In this document: piece after piece, positions 33,878 to 44,461 of the stretch
How the letters are laid out: each line of letters begins with the position of its first letter
Position numbering within the stretch: position 1 is the stretch's first letter
Assembly (NCBI RefSeq): GCF_003086295.3
Contig: NC_092051.1
Location: 70,495,772 to 70,559,771 of the forward strand
Direction: 5' to 3'
Source of the DNA: Arachis hypogaea
Lineage: Eukaryota > Streptophyta > Magnoliopsida > Fabales > Fabaceae
Length of the DNA stretch: 64,000 bases
Notes under the pieces: model-generated
What the model was told of the DNA's origin: nothing
Databases searched by the model: none
Seen by the model: only the letters and a program-made list of their open reading frames with translations
Position numbers and translations under genes: made by a program

Positions 33878-35418
33878 TGGTGCACGAAAATTACTTCACA
33901 CTATGTAATTCCGCACAACTAACCAGCAAGTGCACTGGGTCGTCCAAGTAATACCTTACGTGAGTAAGGGTCGATCCCACGGTGATTGTTGGATTGAAGC
34001 AAGCTATGGTTATCTTGCAACTCTTAGTCACGATATTAATTAGTGGCTATCAATTGACTTGCAAATGAACAAGAGAGCATGAATTAAAGGTTACTTGTTA
34101 TGCAGTAAATGAGAATATGTTGGAGTTTTGGAGATGCTTTGCCTTTTGAATCTCTGCTTTCTCTCTATCTTCTTCTTCACGCACGCACGTCCTTCCTATG
34201 GCAAGCTGTGTGTTGGAGGATCACCATTGTCAATGGCTACCATCCTTCCTTTCAGTGAAAATGGTCCAGGTGCGCTGTCACCGCACGGCTAATCATCTGT
34301 AGGTTCTCGATCATACCAGAATAGGATTCACTATCCTTTTGCGTCTATCACTACGCCCAGCACTCGCGAGTTTGAATCTCGTCACAGTCATCCAATCCCA
34401 GAATCCTACTAGGAATACCACAGACAAGGTTTAGACTTTCCGGATTCTCAAGGATGCTGCCAATGGATTCTAGCTTATACCACGGAGATTTCGATTAAGG
34501 AATCTAAGAGATACTCATTCAATCTAATGTAGAACGGAGGTGGTTGTCAGGCACACGTTCATAGGTTGAGAATGGTAATGAGTGTCACGGATCATCACAT
34601 TCATCATAATAAGGCGCCAATGAATATCTTAGATAGGAACAAACATGATTGAATAGAAAATAGAAATACTGGCATTAACTCATCGAGGCACAGCAGAGCT
34701 CCTCACCCCCAACAATGGAGTTTAGAGACTCATGCCGTCAAAAGGTACAAAGTTTTGATCTAAAATGTCATGAGATGCAAAAATAAACCTCTAAAAGTTG
34801 TTTAAATACTAAACTAGTAACCTAGGTTTACAGAAAATGAACAAACTATGATAGATGGTGCAGAAATCCACTTCTGGGGCCCACTTGGTGTGTGCTGGGG
34901 CTGAGACTTAAGCTAATCACGCGCATAGGGCTGTTTTGGGCGTTCAACGCCAGCTTTGGATCCAATTCTGGCGTTGAACTCCAACTCCTAACTTGTTTCT
35001 GGCGCTGGACGCCAGACAGCAGCATGAAACTGGCGTTGAACGCCAGTTTACGTCGTCTATCATTGAGCAAAATATGGACTATTATATATTGCTGGAAAGC
35101 CCTGGATGTCTACTTTCCAACACAATTAGAAGCGCGCCATTTGGAGTTCTGTAGCTCCAGAAAATCCACTTTGAGTGCAGGGAGGTCAGAATCCAACAGC
35201 ATCAGCAGTCCTTTTCAGCCTGAATCAGATTTTTGCTCAGCACCCTCGATTTCAGCCAGAAAATACCTGAAATCACAGAAAAACACACAAACTCATAGTA
35301 AAATCCAAAAATATGAATTTTGCCTAAAAGCTACTGAAAATAAACTAAAAACTAACTAAAACACACTAAAAATTATTTGAAATTAACCCCAAAAAGCGTA
35401 TAAAATATCCGCTCATCA
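33878..35418 (-). repeat. E3 3' LTR (1541 bp)
   Basis: Plus-strand ends TGGTGCACG and CTCATCA. Four palindromic words at 34936, 34968, 34999 and 35030. The first 33 bp of the LTR strand (minus) carry GAGCGGATATTTTATACG, shared with the solo LTR. Confidence 0.93.
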
Positions 35419-35456
35419 CAACACCAAACTTAAACTGTTGCTTGTCCTCAAGCAAC
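35419..35456 (-). other. E3 hairpin and polypurine tract
   Basis: Minus strand: 8-bp stem GTTGCTTG/CAAGCAAC around AGGA (35456-35437), then AGTTTAAGTTTGGTGTTG against the 3' LTR. Confidence 0.75.
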
Positions 35457-36667
35457 TAGATAAATAAAATAGAATACAAATAATTTAAGAAGCAATAATA
35501 TCTCAAGGTTTTTGAGTGAAGCTCAGATTCTAATTAGATGAGCGGGACTAGTAGCTTTTTGCTTCTGAACAGTTTTGGCATCTCACTTTATCCATTGAAG
35601 CTCAGAGTGATTGGCATTTATAGGAACTCAAAATTCAGATAGTGATATTGATTCTCCTAGTTTAGTATGTTGATTCTTGAACACAGCTACTTTATGAGTC
35701 TTGGCCGTGGCCCTAAGCACTTTGTTTTCCAGTATTACCACCGGATACATAAATGCCACAGACACATAATTGGGTGAACCTTTTCAGATTGTGACTCAGC
35801 TTTGCTAAAGTCCCCAATTAGAGGTGTCCAGGGTTCTTAAGCACACTCTTCTTTTTGCTTTGGACCTTGACTTTAACCGCTCAGTCTCAAGTTTTCACTT
35901 GACACCTTCACGCCACAAGCACATGGTTAGGGACAGCTTAGTTTAGCCGCTTAGGCCGGGATTTTATTCCTTTAGGCCCTCCTATCCACTGATGCTCAAA
36001 GCCTTGGGATCCTTTTTATTTACCCTTGCCTTTTGGTTTTAAGGGTTATTGGCTTTTTGCTCTTGCCTCTTGGTTTTAAGAGCTTTTGGCTTTTTCTGCT
36101 TGCTTTTTCTTTTTCTTTCTATTTTTTTTCGCTATTTTTTTTTTCTGCAAGCTTTGTTCTTTGCTGCTTTTTCTCGCTTCAAGAATCATTCTTATGATTT
36201 TTCAGATTATCAATAACATGTCTCATGTTCATCATTCTTTCAAGAGCCAACATATTTAACAGTCTTAAACATCAAATTCAAAAGACATATGAACTGTTCA
36301 AGCATTCATTCAGAAGACAGAAAGCATTGCCACCACATGTAAATAATTAGAATGTTCTTATTAAAACTCAAAAATTATTGCCTCTTATTCTAAAGAAATT
36401 CTTCTATTTTATTCATGTTTGATGATGATGAGAAAATTAAATTATAGCTTAATTGGAGATAAAATAAAAAATATGGATACTAATTACTACTATATGACTC
36501 CTAAGGTAAAACTAGAATAAGAACAGTTATCACAAAGTTAAGGCTAAGATTGAAATTTAACAACCTTTGTTCTGGGGAGTGGATGTTCCTCTAATCTGCG
36601 GGGTGCTTGGTCCTTCAAGAGATAATTTCTGGTGCTTCAATTCCCTTAAGTCGCGCCCTTGCTCCTC
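35457..36667 (-). other. E3 3' untranslated region
   Basis: No gene. The part 35779-36360 is the homologue of E2 6901-7480. On the plus strand it contains TTTTTC-rich runs at 36080-36160. Confidence 0.65.
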
Positions 36668-37689
36668 CTATTCTTTAATCAAATAGCAAAGAATGCTACT
36701 TTGTTCCTTCTGTTCTTTCATTATTTGTTCCATAGCTTCTTGCATCTTGGTAACTGATGTTTCAAGATACTCCCAGTATTCAGATTGAGGGATTTCTGGG
36801 AGAAATTCCTGTGTTTTCTTCTTGATGGGGTCATCTTGTGCTTGTTGTTTTTCCATTGATGCTTTGGTGATTGGTCGCTCAATTGAGATATACTCAGTTA
36901 TTCCCATCCTTACTCCAGCGTCCTTGCAGAGCATAGAAATCAAGCTTGGATAAGCCAACCTCGCATCTTTGGAATTTTTGTTTGCAATTTTGTAGAATTT
37001 AGTTGAAATCAGTTGATGAACTTCCACTTCTTTTCCCATCATGATGCAATGGATCATCACTGCTCTTCTAATAGTGACTTCAGAACAGTTGCTAGTGGGC
37101 AGCAGAGAATGCCCAATGAAATCCAGCCATCCTCTGGCGACTGGTTTGAGATCTTCTCTTTTGAGTTGATTTGGAACACTCTTCGTGCTGGTGGTCCACT
37201 GGTTCCAGGGATACATATATCCTCTAGAATCTTATCCAGGCCCATGTCTGTTCTCATCATTCTCCTATTGAAGGAGTTTGGATCATCTTTCAGCTGAGGT
37301 AGCTTTAAGATTTCCCTGATCTTGTCAGGGTGGGTATGAACAATCTTTCCTCTTACCACGGTCCGATAGTCATAGATAGCAGATCCAGAGAGTCTTTGCC
37401 TGTCTGTATGCCACATATTAGCATAGAACTCCTGGACCATATTCCTTCCCACTTTCGATTCAGGATTAGCTAGAATCTCCCAGTTCCTGATTCGAATTTT
37501 CTCCTGGATCTCCGGATATTCGTCTTCTTTCAGATCGAATCTAACTTTTGGGATCACTGATCTTAGACCCATTATTTTGTAATAATGGTCTGAATGTTCT
37601 TTAGTTAAGAACTTCCCTTGATTCCAAAGTGGTTTTGGAACGCTTTCTTTCTTGCCTCTTGGAGTGGGTTGTTTTCCTTTAGGAGCCAT
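36668..37689 (-). pseudogene. E3 extra ORF (Transposase_32-like), one frameshift
   Basis: Starts at the ATG at 37689 (MAPKGKQPT); an upstream in-frame ATG at 37743 lies inside the hairpin and is less likely. The first part reads to about 37180 (NWEILANPESKVGRNM, VVRGKIVHTHPDKIREILKLP). The frame changes near 37180-37210 and the rest (LKREDLKPVARGWLDFIGHS, ending at 36668) continues in another minus frame. The C-terminus adds a Q/E/K-rich coil. Homologous to the E2 ORF over its length. Sits where Athila elements often have an env-like ORF, but no signal or membrane segment is seen. Confidence 0.72.
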
Positions 37690-37710
37690 GATCTTAGTGA
37701 TCACGGATAA

Positions 37711-37748
37711 GCACACCAAAGTTAGAGGTTTGCTTGTCCTCAAGCAAA
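37711..37748 (-). other. E3 internal hairpin with polypurine-tract-like motif
   Basis: Minus strand TTTGCTTG/CAAGCAAA around AGGA (37748-37729), followed by CTAACTTTGGTGTGC. A near copy of the terminal hairpin, placed just upstream of the extra-ORF start. Confidence 0.7.
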
Positions 37749-38237
37749 AAGAAAAGAAAGGAGAGGGAGAGAAGGAGAGCTAGGTGCAATGGTGGATGGG
37801 AGGGGAGGGAGGCCGAACCCATATTTAAAGGGAGAGGGGGGTGGGTTTTCAAAAAATAGGGAGAAAGATAAGATAGAAGATATGATTTAAAATTGAAAAG
37901 ATATGAAAGATATTTGAAAAAGATAGATTTGGAATTTTGAAAAAGATAGTATGGAGATTTGAAAAAGATGTTGCTTAGTTGAAAAGATTTTTGAATGAAA
38001 AGAGAGAGATTTGTTTTGAAAATTTTGAAAAAGAGTTGAGTTGGATTGAAAAAAAAGGATTTGTGCTTATGGATTAAGATATATTTAATATTTTTAAAAA
38101 AGGGTTTTTAGAAATTAGGGATTTTAGAAATCAGGGTTTTTAACATGTTTATGCAAGAGATCATGAATTGAAACATGAAAATTAGGATTAAAATGAAAAA
38201 TATGAAGAAAAAACGAATTTACCTCCTCCCCACCATC
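37749..38237 (-). other. E3 spacer, AT- and purine-rich
   Basis: GAAAAGATATGAAAGAT-type simple sequence like the E2 leader. No gene. Confidence 0.55.
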
Positions 38238-38445
38238 CTGGCGTTTGAACGCCCAAATGCTGCTTCTCCTGGGCGTTCAACGCCCAGCTGCTGCTTATTT
38301 CTGGCGTTGAACGCCAGGAAGTCCTTTGTTACTGGGCGTTTTTCTGAACGCCCAGAACGCTGTAAATCTGGCGTTAAACGCCCAGAAAGAGCTTCTTTCT
38401 GGCGTTCAACGCCCAGATGGCTATCCTTACTGGCGTTTTCTTGCC
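38238..38445. repeat. E3 palindromic-word array between pol and extra ORF
   Basis: Seven CTGGCGTTCAACGCCAG-like words start at 38238, 38269, 38301, 38332, 38368, 38399 and 38430 (spacing 31, 32, 31, 36, 31, 31). Some words have GGGCG arms, always with matching CGCCC, so pairing is kept. Confidence 0.9.
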
Positions 38446-38596
38446 AGTGAGCTCTTTTTCTCTGTTTTGCGTGCAGAATCCTTCTGTAACCCTGTGAACT
38501 TATACAATTGACTCTTTACCTTAGGATCAATGAACTTTATATAAACAAATAAAATCAAGAATAGGGCAAAATACTTAGAGGAAGTGATGCCCCATG

Positions 38597-38614
38597 GCTG
38601 GGTTGCCTCCCAGC
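38597..38614 (-). other. E3 post-pol hairpin
   Basis: Minus strand GCTGGG and CCCAGC close AGGCAA, about 40 bp after the pol stop, followed by CATGGGG. Compare E7 at 59752-59769. Confidence 0.65.
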
Positions 38615-38655
38615 AAGCGCTTCTTTATTGTCTTTAGCTGGACCTTGCTGAGCTT

Positions 38656-41600
38656 TTAATCTAGCTTCAGCCTTGAGCACTCTTGCTCAACATTGCCTTC
38701 AAGATAGTGCTTGATTCTCTGTCCATTAACAATGAACTTCTTATCAAAATCAATATCTTGAAGCTCCACATAACCATATGGTGATACACTTGTAATCACA
38801 TATGGTCCCCTCCACCGGGACTTCAGTTTCCCGGGGAATAGCCTGAGCCTAGAGTTAAACAATAGAACCTTTTGTCCTGGTACAAAGATTCTAGATGACA
38901 GCTTCCTGTCGTGCCATCTTTTTTATTTTTCTTTATAAAGCTTGGCATTTTCGAAAGCAGTGAATCTGAATTCCTCTAGTTCATTTAGCTGGAGCAATCT
39001 TTTTTCTCCAGCTAATTTGGCATCAAAGTTTAGGAATCTGGTTGCCCAGTAGGCTTTATGTTCCAGTTCCACGGGCAGGTGACATGCCTTACCATACACA
39101 AGTTGGTATGGAGAGGTCCCTATAGGAGTCTTGAATGCTGTTCTGTATGCCCACAGAGCATCATCCAAGCTTCTTGCCCAATCCTTTCTACGGGTACTTA
39201 CAGTCCGTTCTAGGATTATTTTTAGCTCTCTGTTAGAGACTTCAGCTTGTCCATTAGTCTGTGGATGATATGGAGTCGCCACCTTGTGGCAAATCCCATA
39301 CCGGACCATGGCAGAGTAAAGCTGTTTGTTGCAGAAGTGAGTGCCCCCATCACTGATTAGTACTCTAGGGACCTCAAGCCTGCTGAAGATATATTTCTGG
39401 AGGAACTTCAGCACTGTTTTAGTATCATTGGTGGGTGTGGCAGCGGCCTCTACCCATTTTGATACGTAATCAACAGCCACCAGAATATAAGTGTTTGAGT
39501 ATGATGGTGGAAAAGGTCCCATGAAGTCAATTCCCCATACGTCAAACAACTCAATCTCCAAGATTCCATGTTGAGGCATGGCGTAACCATGAGGCAGATT
39601 ACCAGCTCTTTGGCAACTGTCACAGTTACGTACGAACTCTTGGGAATCTTTATAGAGTGTGGGCCAATAGAAGCCACATTGGAGGACCTTGGTGGCTGTT
39701 CGCTCACCTCGGAAATGGCCTCCATATTGTGATCCATGGCAATGCCATAGGATCCTCTGTGCTTCTTCTCTAGGCACACATCTCCGGATTATTCCGTCTG
39801 CACATCTCTTAAAGAGATAGGGTTCATCCCACAAGTAGTACTTTGCATCAGTAACTAATTTTTTCTTTTGTTGCCTGTTGTACTCTTTGGGTATGAACCT
39901 TGCAGCTTTATAGTTTGCAATGTCTGCAAACCATGGTGTTTCCTGAATGGCAAATAAATGCTCATCCGGAAAAGTCTCAGAGATCTCAGGAGAGGGGATG
40001 GACATCCCTTCTACTGGCTCTATCCGGGACAGATGATCAACTACTTGGTTCTCTGTCCCTTTTCTGTCTCTTATTTCTATATCAAACTCTTGCAGAAGCA
40101 ACACCCATCTTATGAGCCTGGGTTTTGAATCCTGCTTTGTGAGTAGATATTTGAGAGCAGCATGGTCAGTATACACAATCACCTTTGATCCTACCAAGTA
40201 TGATCTAAACTTGTCAATGGCATAAACCACTGCAAGCAATTCTTTTTCTGTGGTTGTGTAATTTTTCTGGGTATCATTTAAAACACGGCTAGCATAATAA
40301 ATGACGTGCAGAAGCTTGTCATGCCTCTGCCCCAGCACTGCACCAATGGCGTGATCACTGGCATCACACATTAGCTCAAATGGTAATGTCCAGTCTAGTG
40401 CAGAAATAACTGGTGCTGTGACCAGCTTGGCTTTCAGCGTTTCAAACGCCTGCAGACACTCTATGTCAAACATAAATGGCGTGTCAGCAGCTAGCAGATT
40501 GCTCAGAGGTTTTGCGATTTTTGAAAAATCCTTTATAAACCTCCTATAGAATCCTGCATGCCCCAGAAAGCTTCTAATTGCCTTAACATTGGCAGGTGGT
40601 GGTAATATTTCAATTACCTCTATTTTTGCTTGATCCACCTTTATTCCCTTGTTTGAAATTTTATGCCCAAGGACAATCCCTTCAGTCACCATAAAGTGAC
40701 ATTTTTCCCAGTTTAAAACCAGGTTGGTCTCTTGGCATCTTTTCAGAACTAGTTTCAGGTGATCAAGACAGGAGCTGAATGAGTCTCCATATACTGAGAA
40801 GTCATCCATGAAGACTTCCAGAAATTTTTCCACCATATCAGAGAAAATAGAGAGCATGCATCTCTGGAAGGTTGCAGGCATATTACACAGCCCAAATGTT
40901 ATCCTTCAATAAGCAAACACTCCAGATGGACATGTGAATGTTGTTTTCTCTTGATCATGGGGATCTACTGCAATCTGGTTATAGCCTGAGTAGCCATCCA
41001 AAAAGCAGTAATAATCATGACCTGCCAGTCTTTCTAGCATCTGGTCTATGAATGGTAAAGGAAAATGATCCTTTCTGGTGGCTGTATTGAGCCTTCTGTA
41101 GTCAATACACATGCGCCACCCTGTAACTGTTCTTGTAGGAACCAGTTCATTCTTTTCATTATGAACCACTGTCATGCCTCCTTTTTTGGGGACAACTTGA
41201 ACAGGGCTCACCCAGGGGCTATCAGAAATAGGATAAATAATCCCAGCCTCCAGTAATTTGGTGACCTCTTTCTGCACTACTTCCTTCATGGCTGGATTTA
41301 GCCTCCTCTGTGGTTGAACCACTGGTTTAGCATTATCCTCCAATAAGATTTTGTGCATGCATGTAGCTGGGCTTATGCCCTTAAGGTCACCTATGGACCA
41401 CCCAAGAGCTGTCTTATGTGTCCTTAGCACTTGAATAAGTGCTTCCTCTTCCTGTGGATTTAAAGCAGAGCTTATGATCACTGGAAAAGTGTCACCTTCT
41501 CCCAGAAATGCATATTTCAGGGATGGTGGTAATGGTTTGAGCTCGGGTTTAGGAGGTTTTTCCTCTTCCAGAGGAAATTTCAGAGGCTCTTTCATTTCCT

Positions 41601-43704
41601 CTGAATCCTCCAAATTAGGCTGAGCATCTTTGAAGATGTCTTCCAACTCTGATTCGAGACTCACAGCCATGTTGATCTCTTCCACCAAAGAATCAATAAG
41701 ATCAACTTTCATGCAGTCTTTTGATGTGTCTGGATGCTGCATGGCTTTGACAGCATTCAACTTAAACTCATCATCATTGACTCTCAGGGTTATTTCCCCC
41801 TGTTGGACATCAATGAGAGTTCGTCCAGTTGCTAGGAAGGGTCTTCCTAAAATGAGAGTGGCACTCTTGTGCTCCTCCATTTCCAGCACTACAAAGTCAG
41901 TGGGAAAGGCAAATGGCCCAACTATGACAATCATGTCTTCAATCACGCCTGATGGGTATTTAATGGAGCCATCAGCAAGTTGGAGACATATCCGGGTTGG
42001 TTTAACTTCTTCAGTTAAACCAAACTTTCTGATAGTGGATGCAGGTATTAGGTTGATGCTTGCCCCAAGATCACATAAAGCTGTCTTGGTGCAATTACCT
42101 TCTAATGTGCATGGTATCAGAAAACTCCCAGGGTCTTTAAGCTTTTCAGGAAAGCTTTTCAGAATGACTGCACTGCATTCTTCAGTGAGGAGAACTCTTT
42201 CAGTTTCTCTCCAATCCTTCTTATGACTCAAGATCTCTTTCATGAACTTGGCATAAGAAGGTATTTGCTCAAGTGCCTCTGCAAATGGAATCTTTATTTC
42301 AAGAGTCCTGAGATAATCTGCAAAGTGAGCAAATTGCTTATCCTGCTCCTCTTGGCAGAGTTTTTGAGGATAAGGTATCTTGGCTTTATATTCCTCAACC
42401 TTAGTTGCTGTAAGTTTATTTCCTACAGAAGTGGTTGAAGAAGCCTTTTTAGATGGGTTGTTATCAGCACTTGTGTGTGTCTGATCCCTCACTGGCAATT
42501 GAGTGCCAGAGTTAGAAGTTGGAGTGACGTTAGACGCCAGCTCCTCATCTGTTCCTGGCGTTTGAACGCCAGAACTGTGCTTCTTTTGGGCGTTCAATGC
42601 CAGATCCTTGCTTGTTTCTGGCGTTGAACGCCAGTCCTGAGCATGGTCTGGGCGTTCAGCGCCAGCCTTCCACCCAACTTCTGGCATTTTAGCGCCAGAA
42701 TTATTTTTCCCTGGGCTCTTACTGTCCTCAGATGGATTTTGGGTGGTTTGCTCATTTCTTGGTTTCCTGCTGCTTTGAAGTGGGGTAGTTAGTGCTTTCC
42801 CACTTCTTAGTTGAACTGCTTGGCATTCTTCTGTTATTTGTTTTGACAGCTGCTGCCTTGTTTGCTTTAATTGTACTTCCATGTTTATATTAGCCATCCT
42901 TGTCTCTTGTAGTTTATCCTTGAATTCAGCTAACTGCTTTGTTAGAAAATCCAATTGCTGATTGAATTCAGCAGCTTGCTCTGCAGGACTGAGTTCAGCA
43001 GTTACTGTTTTAGCCTCTTCTTTCATGGAAGGGTCACTGCTTAAGTACAGATGCTGATTTCTAGCAACTGTATCAATGAGCTCTTGAGCTTCTTCAATTG
43101 TCTTTCTCATGTGGATAGATCCACCAGCTGAGTAATCTAAAGAGATCTGAGCTCTTTCTATAAGCCCATAATAGAAGATGTCTAACTGAACCCGCTCTGA
43201 AAACAATTCAGAGGGGCATTTTTGTAGCATCTCTCTGTATCTCTCCTAGGCATCATAAAGAGATTCATTATCTCCTTGTTTAAAGCCTTGGATGTCCAAC
43301 CTTAGCTGTGTCATCCGTTTTGGAGGAAAGTATTGATTCAGGAATTTTTCTGTCAGCTGTTTCCATGTCCTTATGCTAGCCTTAGGTTGGTTATTTAACC
43401 ACCTCTTGGCTTGGTCTTTTACAGCAAATGGAAACAGTAATAATCTGTAGACATCCTAATCTACTTCCTTATCATGTACTGTGTCAGCAATTTGTAAAAA
43501 CTGTGCCAGAAACTCTGTAGGTTCTTCTTGTGGAAGACCAGAATACTGGCAGCTTTGCTGCACCATGATAATGAGCTGAGGATTCAACTCAAAGCTACTG
43601 ACTCCAATGGAAGGTATGCAGATACTACTCTCATATGAAGCAGTTGCGGGGTTAGCATATGACCCCAGAGTCCTCCTGGACTGTTCCTTTCCACTTAGAT
43701 CCAT
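38656..43704 (-). pseudogene. gag-pol: E3 gag-pol polyprotein, complete domain set, four in-frame stops
   Basis: A single frame of about 1680 codons from the ATG at 43704 to the stop at 38656, with nonsense codons at 43456, 43246, 40906 and 38923 and no frameshift. Gag: SFELNPQLIIMVQQSCQYSG, then the helical LDIFYYGLIERAQISLDYS block. Linker encoded by palindromic words. Protease: CDLGASINLIP (about 42075) and LILGRPFLATGRTLIDV. RT: WRMCIDYRRLN, then FMDDFSVYG (about 40800). RNase [36 protein letters not shown]. Integrase: [13 protein letters not shown] and CDSCQRAGN zinc region, core [28 protein letters not shown], and a C-terminal SRWRGPYVITSV domain. Typical Athila order and length. Confidence 0.93.
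42492..42697. repeat. Palindromic-word array inside E3 gag-pol coding sequence
   Basis: Words start at about 42492, 42523, 42555, 42586, 42618, 42648 and 42681 (spacing 31, 32, 31, 32, 30, 33; mean 31.5). Translated, they give a Pro/Ser/Ala-rich linker with motifs such as DWRSTPE, LALNAQ and SGVQTP between gag and protease. Confidence 0.88.
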
Positions 43705-44437
43705 GATGGAGAAACGGAAATGATAAAAAAAAATTTTATTTTTATTTATTTATTTAATTATTTCAAAAATAAAATAAATTAAAACAAAATAAATAAAAAT
43801 AGGTGAAGATTTTCGAAAAAAATGAGGAGAGAGAAAGTGGTTAGGAAGTTTTGAAAAAGATATGATTTGGAAAAGATTTTAAATTTTGAGAAAAAAAATC
43901 TGAATTTTCGAAAATTTGTTTTAAAAATAGAGAGAAAAGATATTTTTGAATTTAGTGAGGAAAGAGGAAAACAATAAAATAGCACAAGATTTAAAATTTT
44001 TAGATCTGATGCTCCTAGTTTTCGAAAATTTTGGAGGGAAAACACCAAGGAACACCAAACTTAAAAATTTTAAGATCAAGACACAAGGAAAACTCAAGAA
44101 CACTTTGAAGACTCACAAGAACATGAAGAAAGAACACCAAACTTAAAATTTTTAGAAAACCAAACTAAAATTTTCGAAAAACAAAGAAAAATCAAAAAGA
44201 AAACACCAAACTTAGAGTTTGGCACAAGATTTATTCAAAGAAAAATTATATTTGAAAAAGATTTTAAAAAATAGGATAGCTAATTACCAAGAACATAAGC
44301 ACCACGCTCTAACTAATTGAGCTATAAATTTAAAGTATTTTAACAATGTATAAATAATAAAAGACTCTAAACCAAAAAGAAAAATTCTTCCTAATCTAAG
44401 CAACAAAATAAACCGTCAGTTGTCCAAACTCAAACAA
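43705..44437 (-). other. E3 leader
   Basis: AT-rich, with AACACCAAACTTA motifs near 44055, 44132 and 44203 that copy the polypurine-tract core, and a tRNA-like fragment at 44282-44326. Open frames rich in F, K and N are low-complexity artefacts. Confidence 0.6.
44282..44326 (-). other. tRNA-like fragment in the E3 leader
   Basis: Minus-strand TAGCTCAATTAGTTAGAGCG followed by TGGTGCTTATG reads like the D arm and anticodon arm of a nuclear tRNA of the Ile/Met type. The acceptor and T arms are missing, so it is not a tRNA gene. Confidence 0.5.
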
Positions 44438-44455
44438 TCCCCGGCAACGGCGCCA
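44438..44455 (-). other. E3 primer-binding site, tRNA-Asp type
   Basis: Exact complement of the tRNA-Asp 3' end, six bases from the LTR. Confidence 0.9.
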
Positions 44456-44461
44456 AAAACT

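Noticed and set aside
33615..33922. Pro/Ser/His-rich ORFs of 61-97 aa near the hAT left end
   Set aside because: C-rich repeats of the hAT 5' region; frames run into the E3 LTR, so they did not exist before the insertion.
36668..37689. Envelope-like gene in E3
   Set aside because: The place fits an Athila env-like ORF, but no signal peptide, membrane segment or furin-like site is visible, and the sequence fits the Transposase_32-like family.
38238..38445. CRISPR-like array (regular 31-bp period)
   Set aside because: The repeated unit is the palindrome with a degenerate but related spacer, the setting is a plant retrotransposon, and there are no cas genes.
44282..44326. tRNA gene
   Set aside because: Only D and anticodon arms are recognisable; acceptor and T arms are missing.
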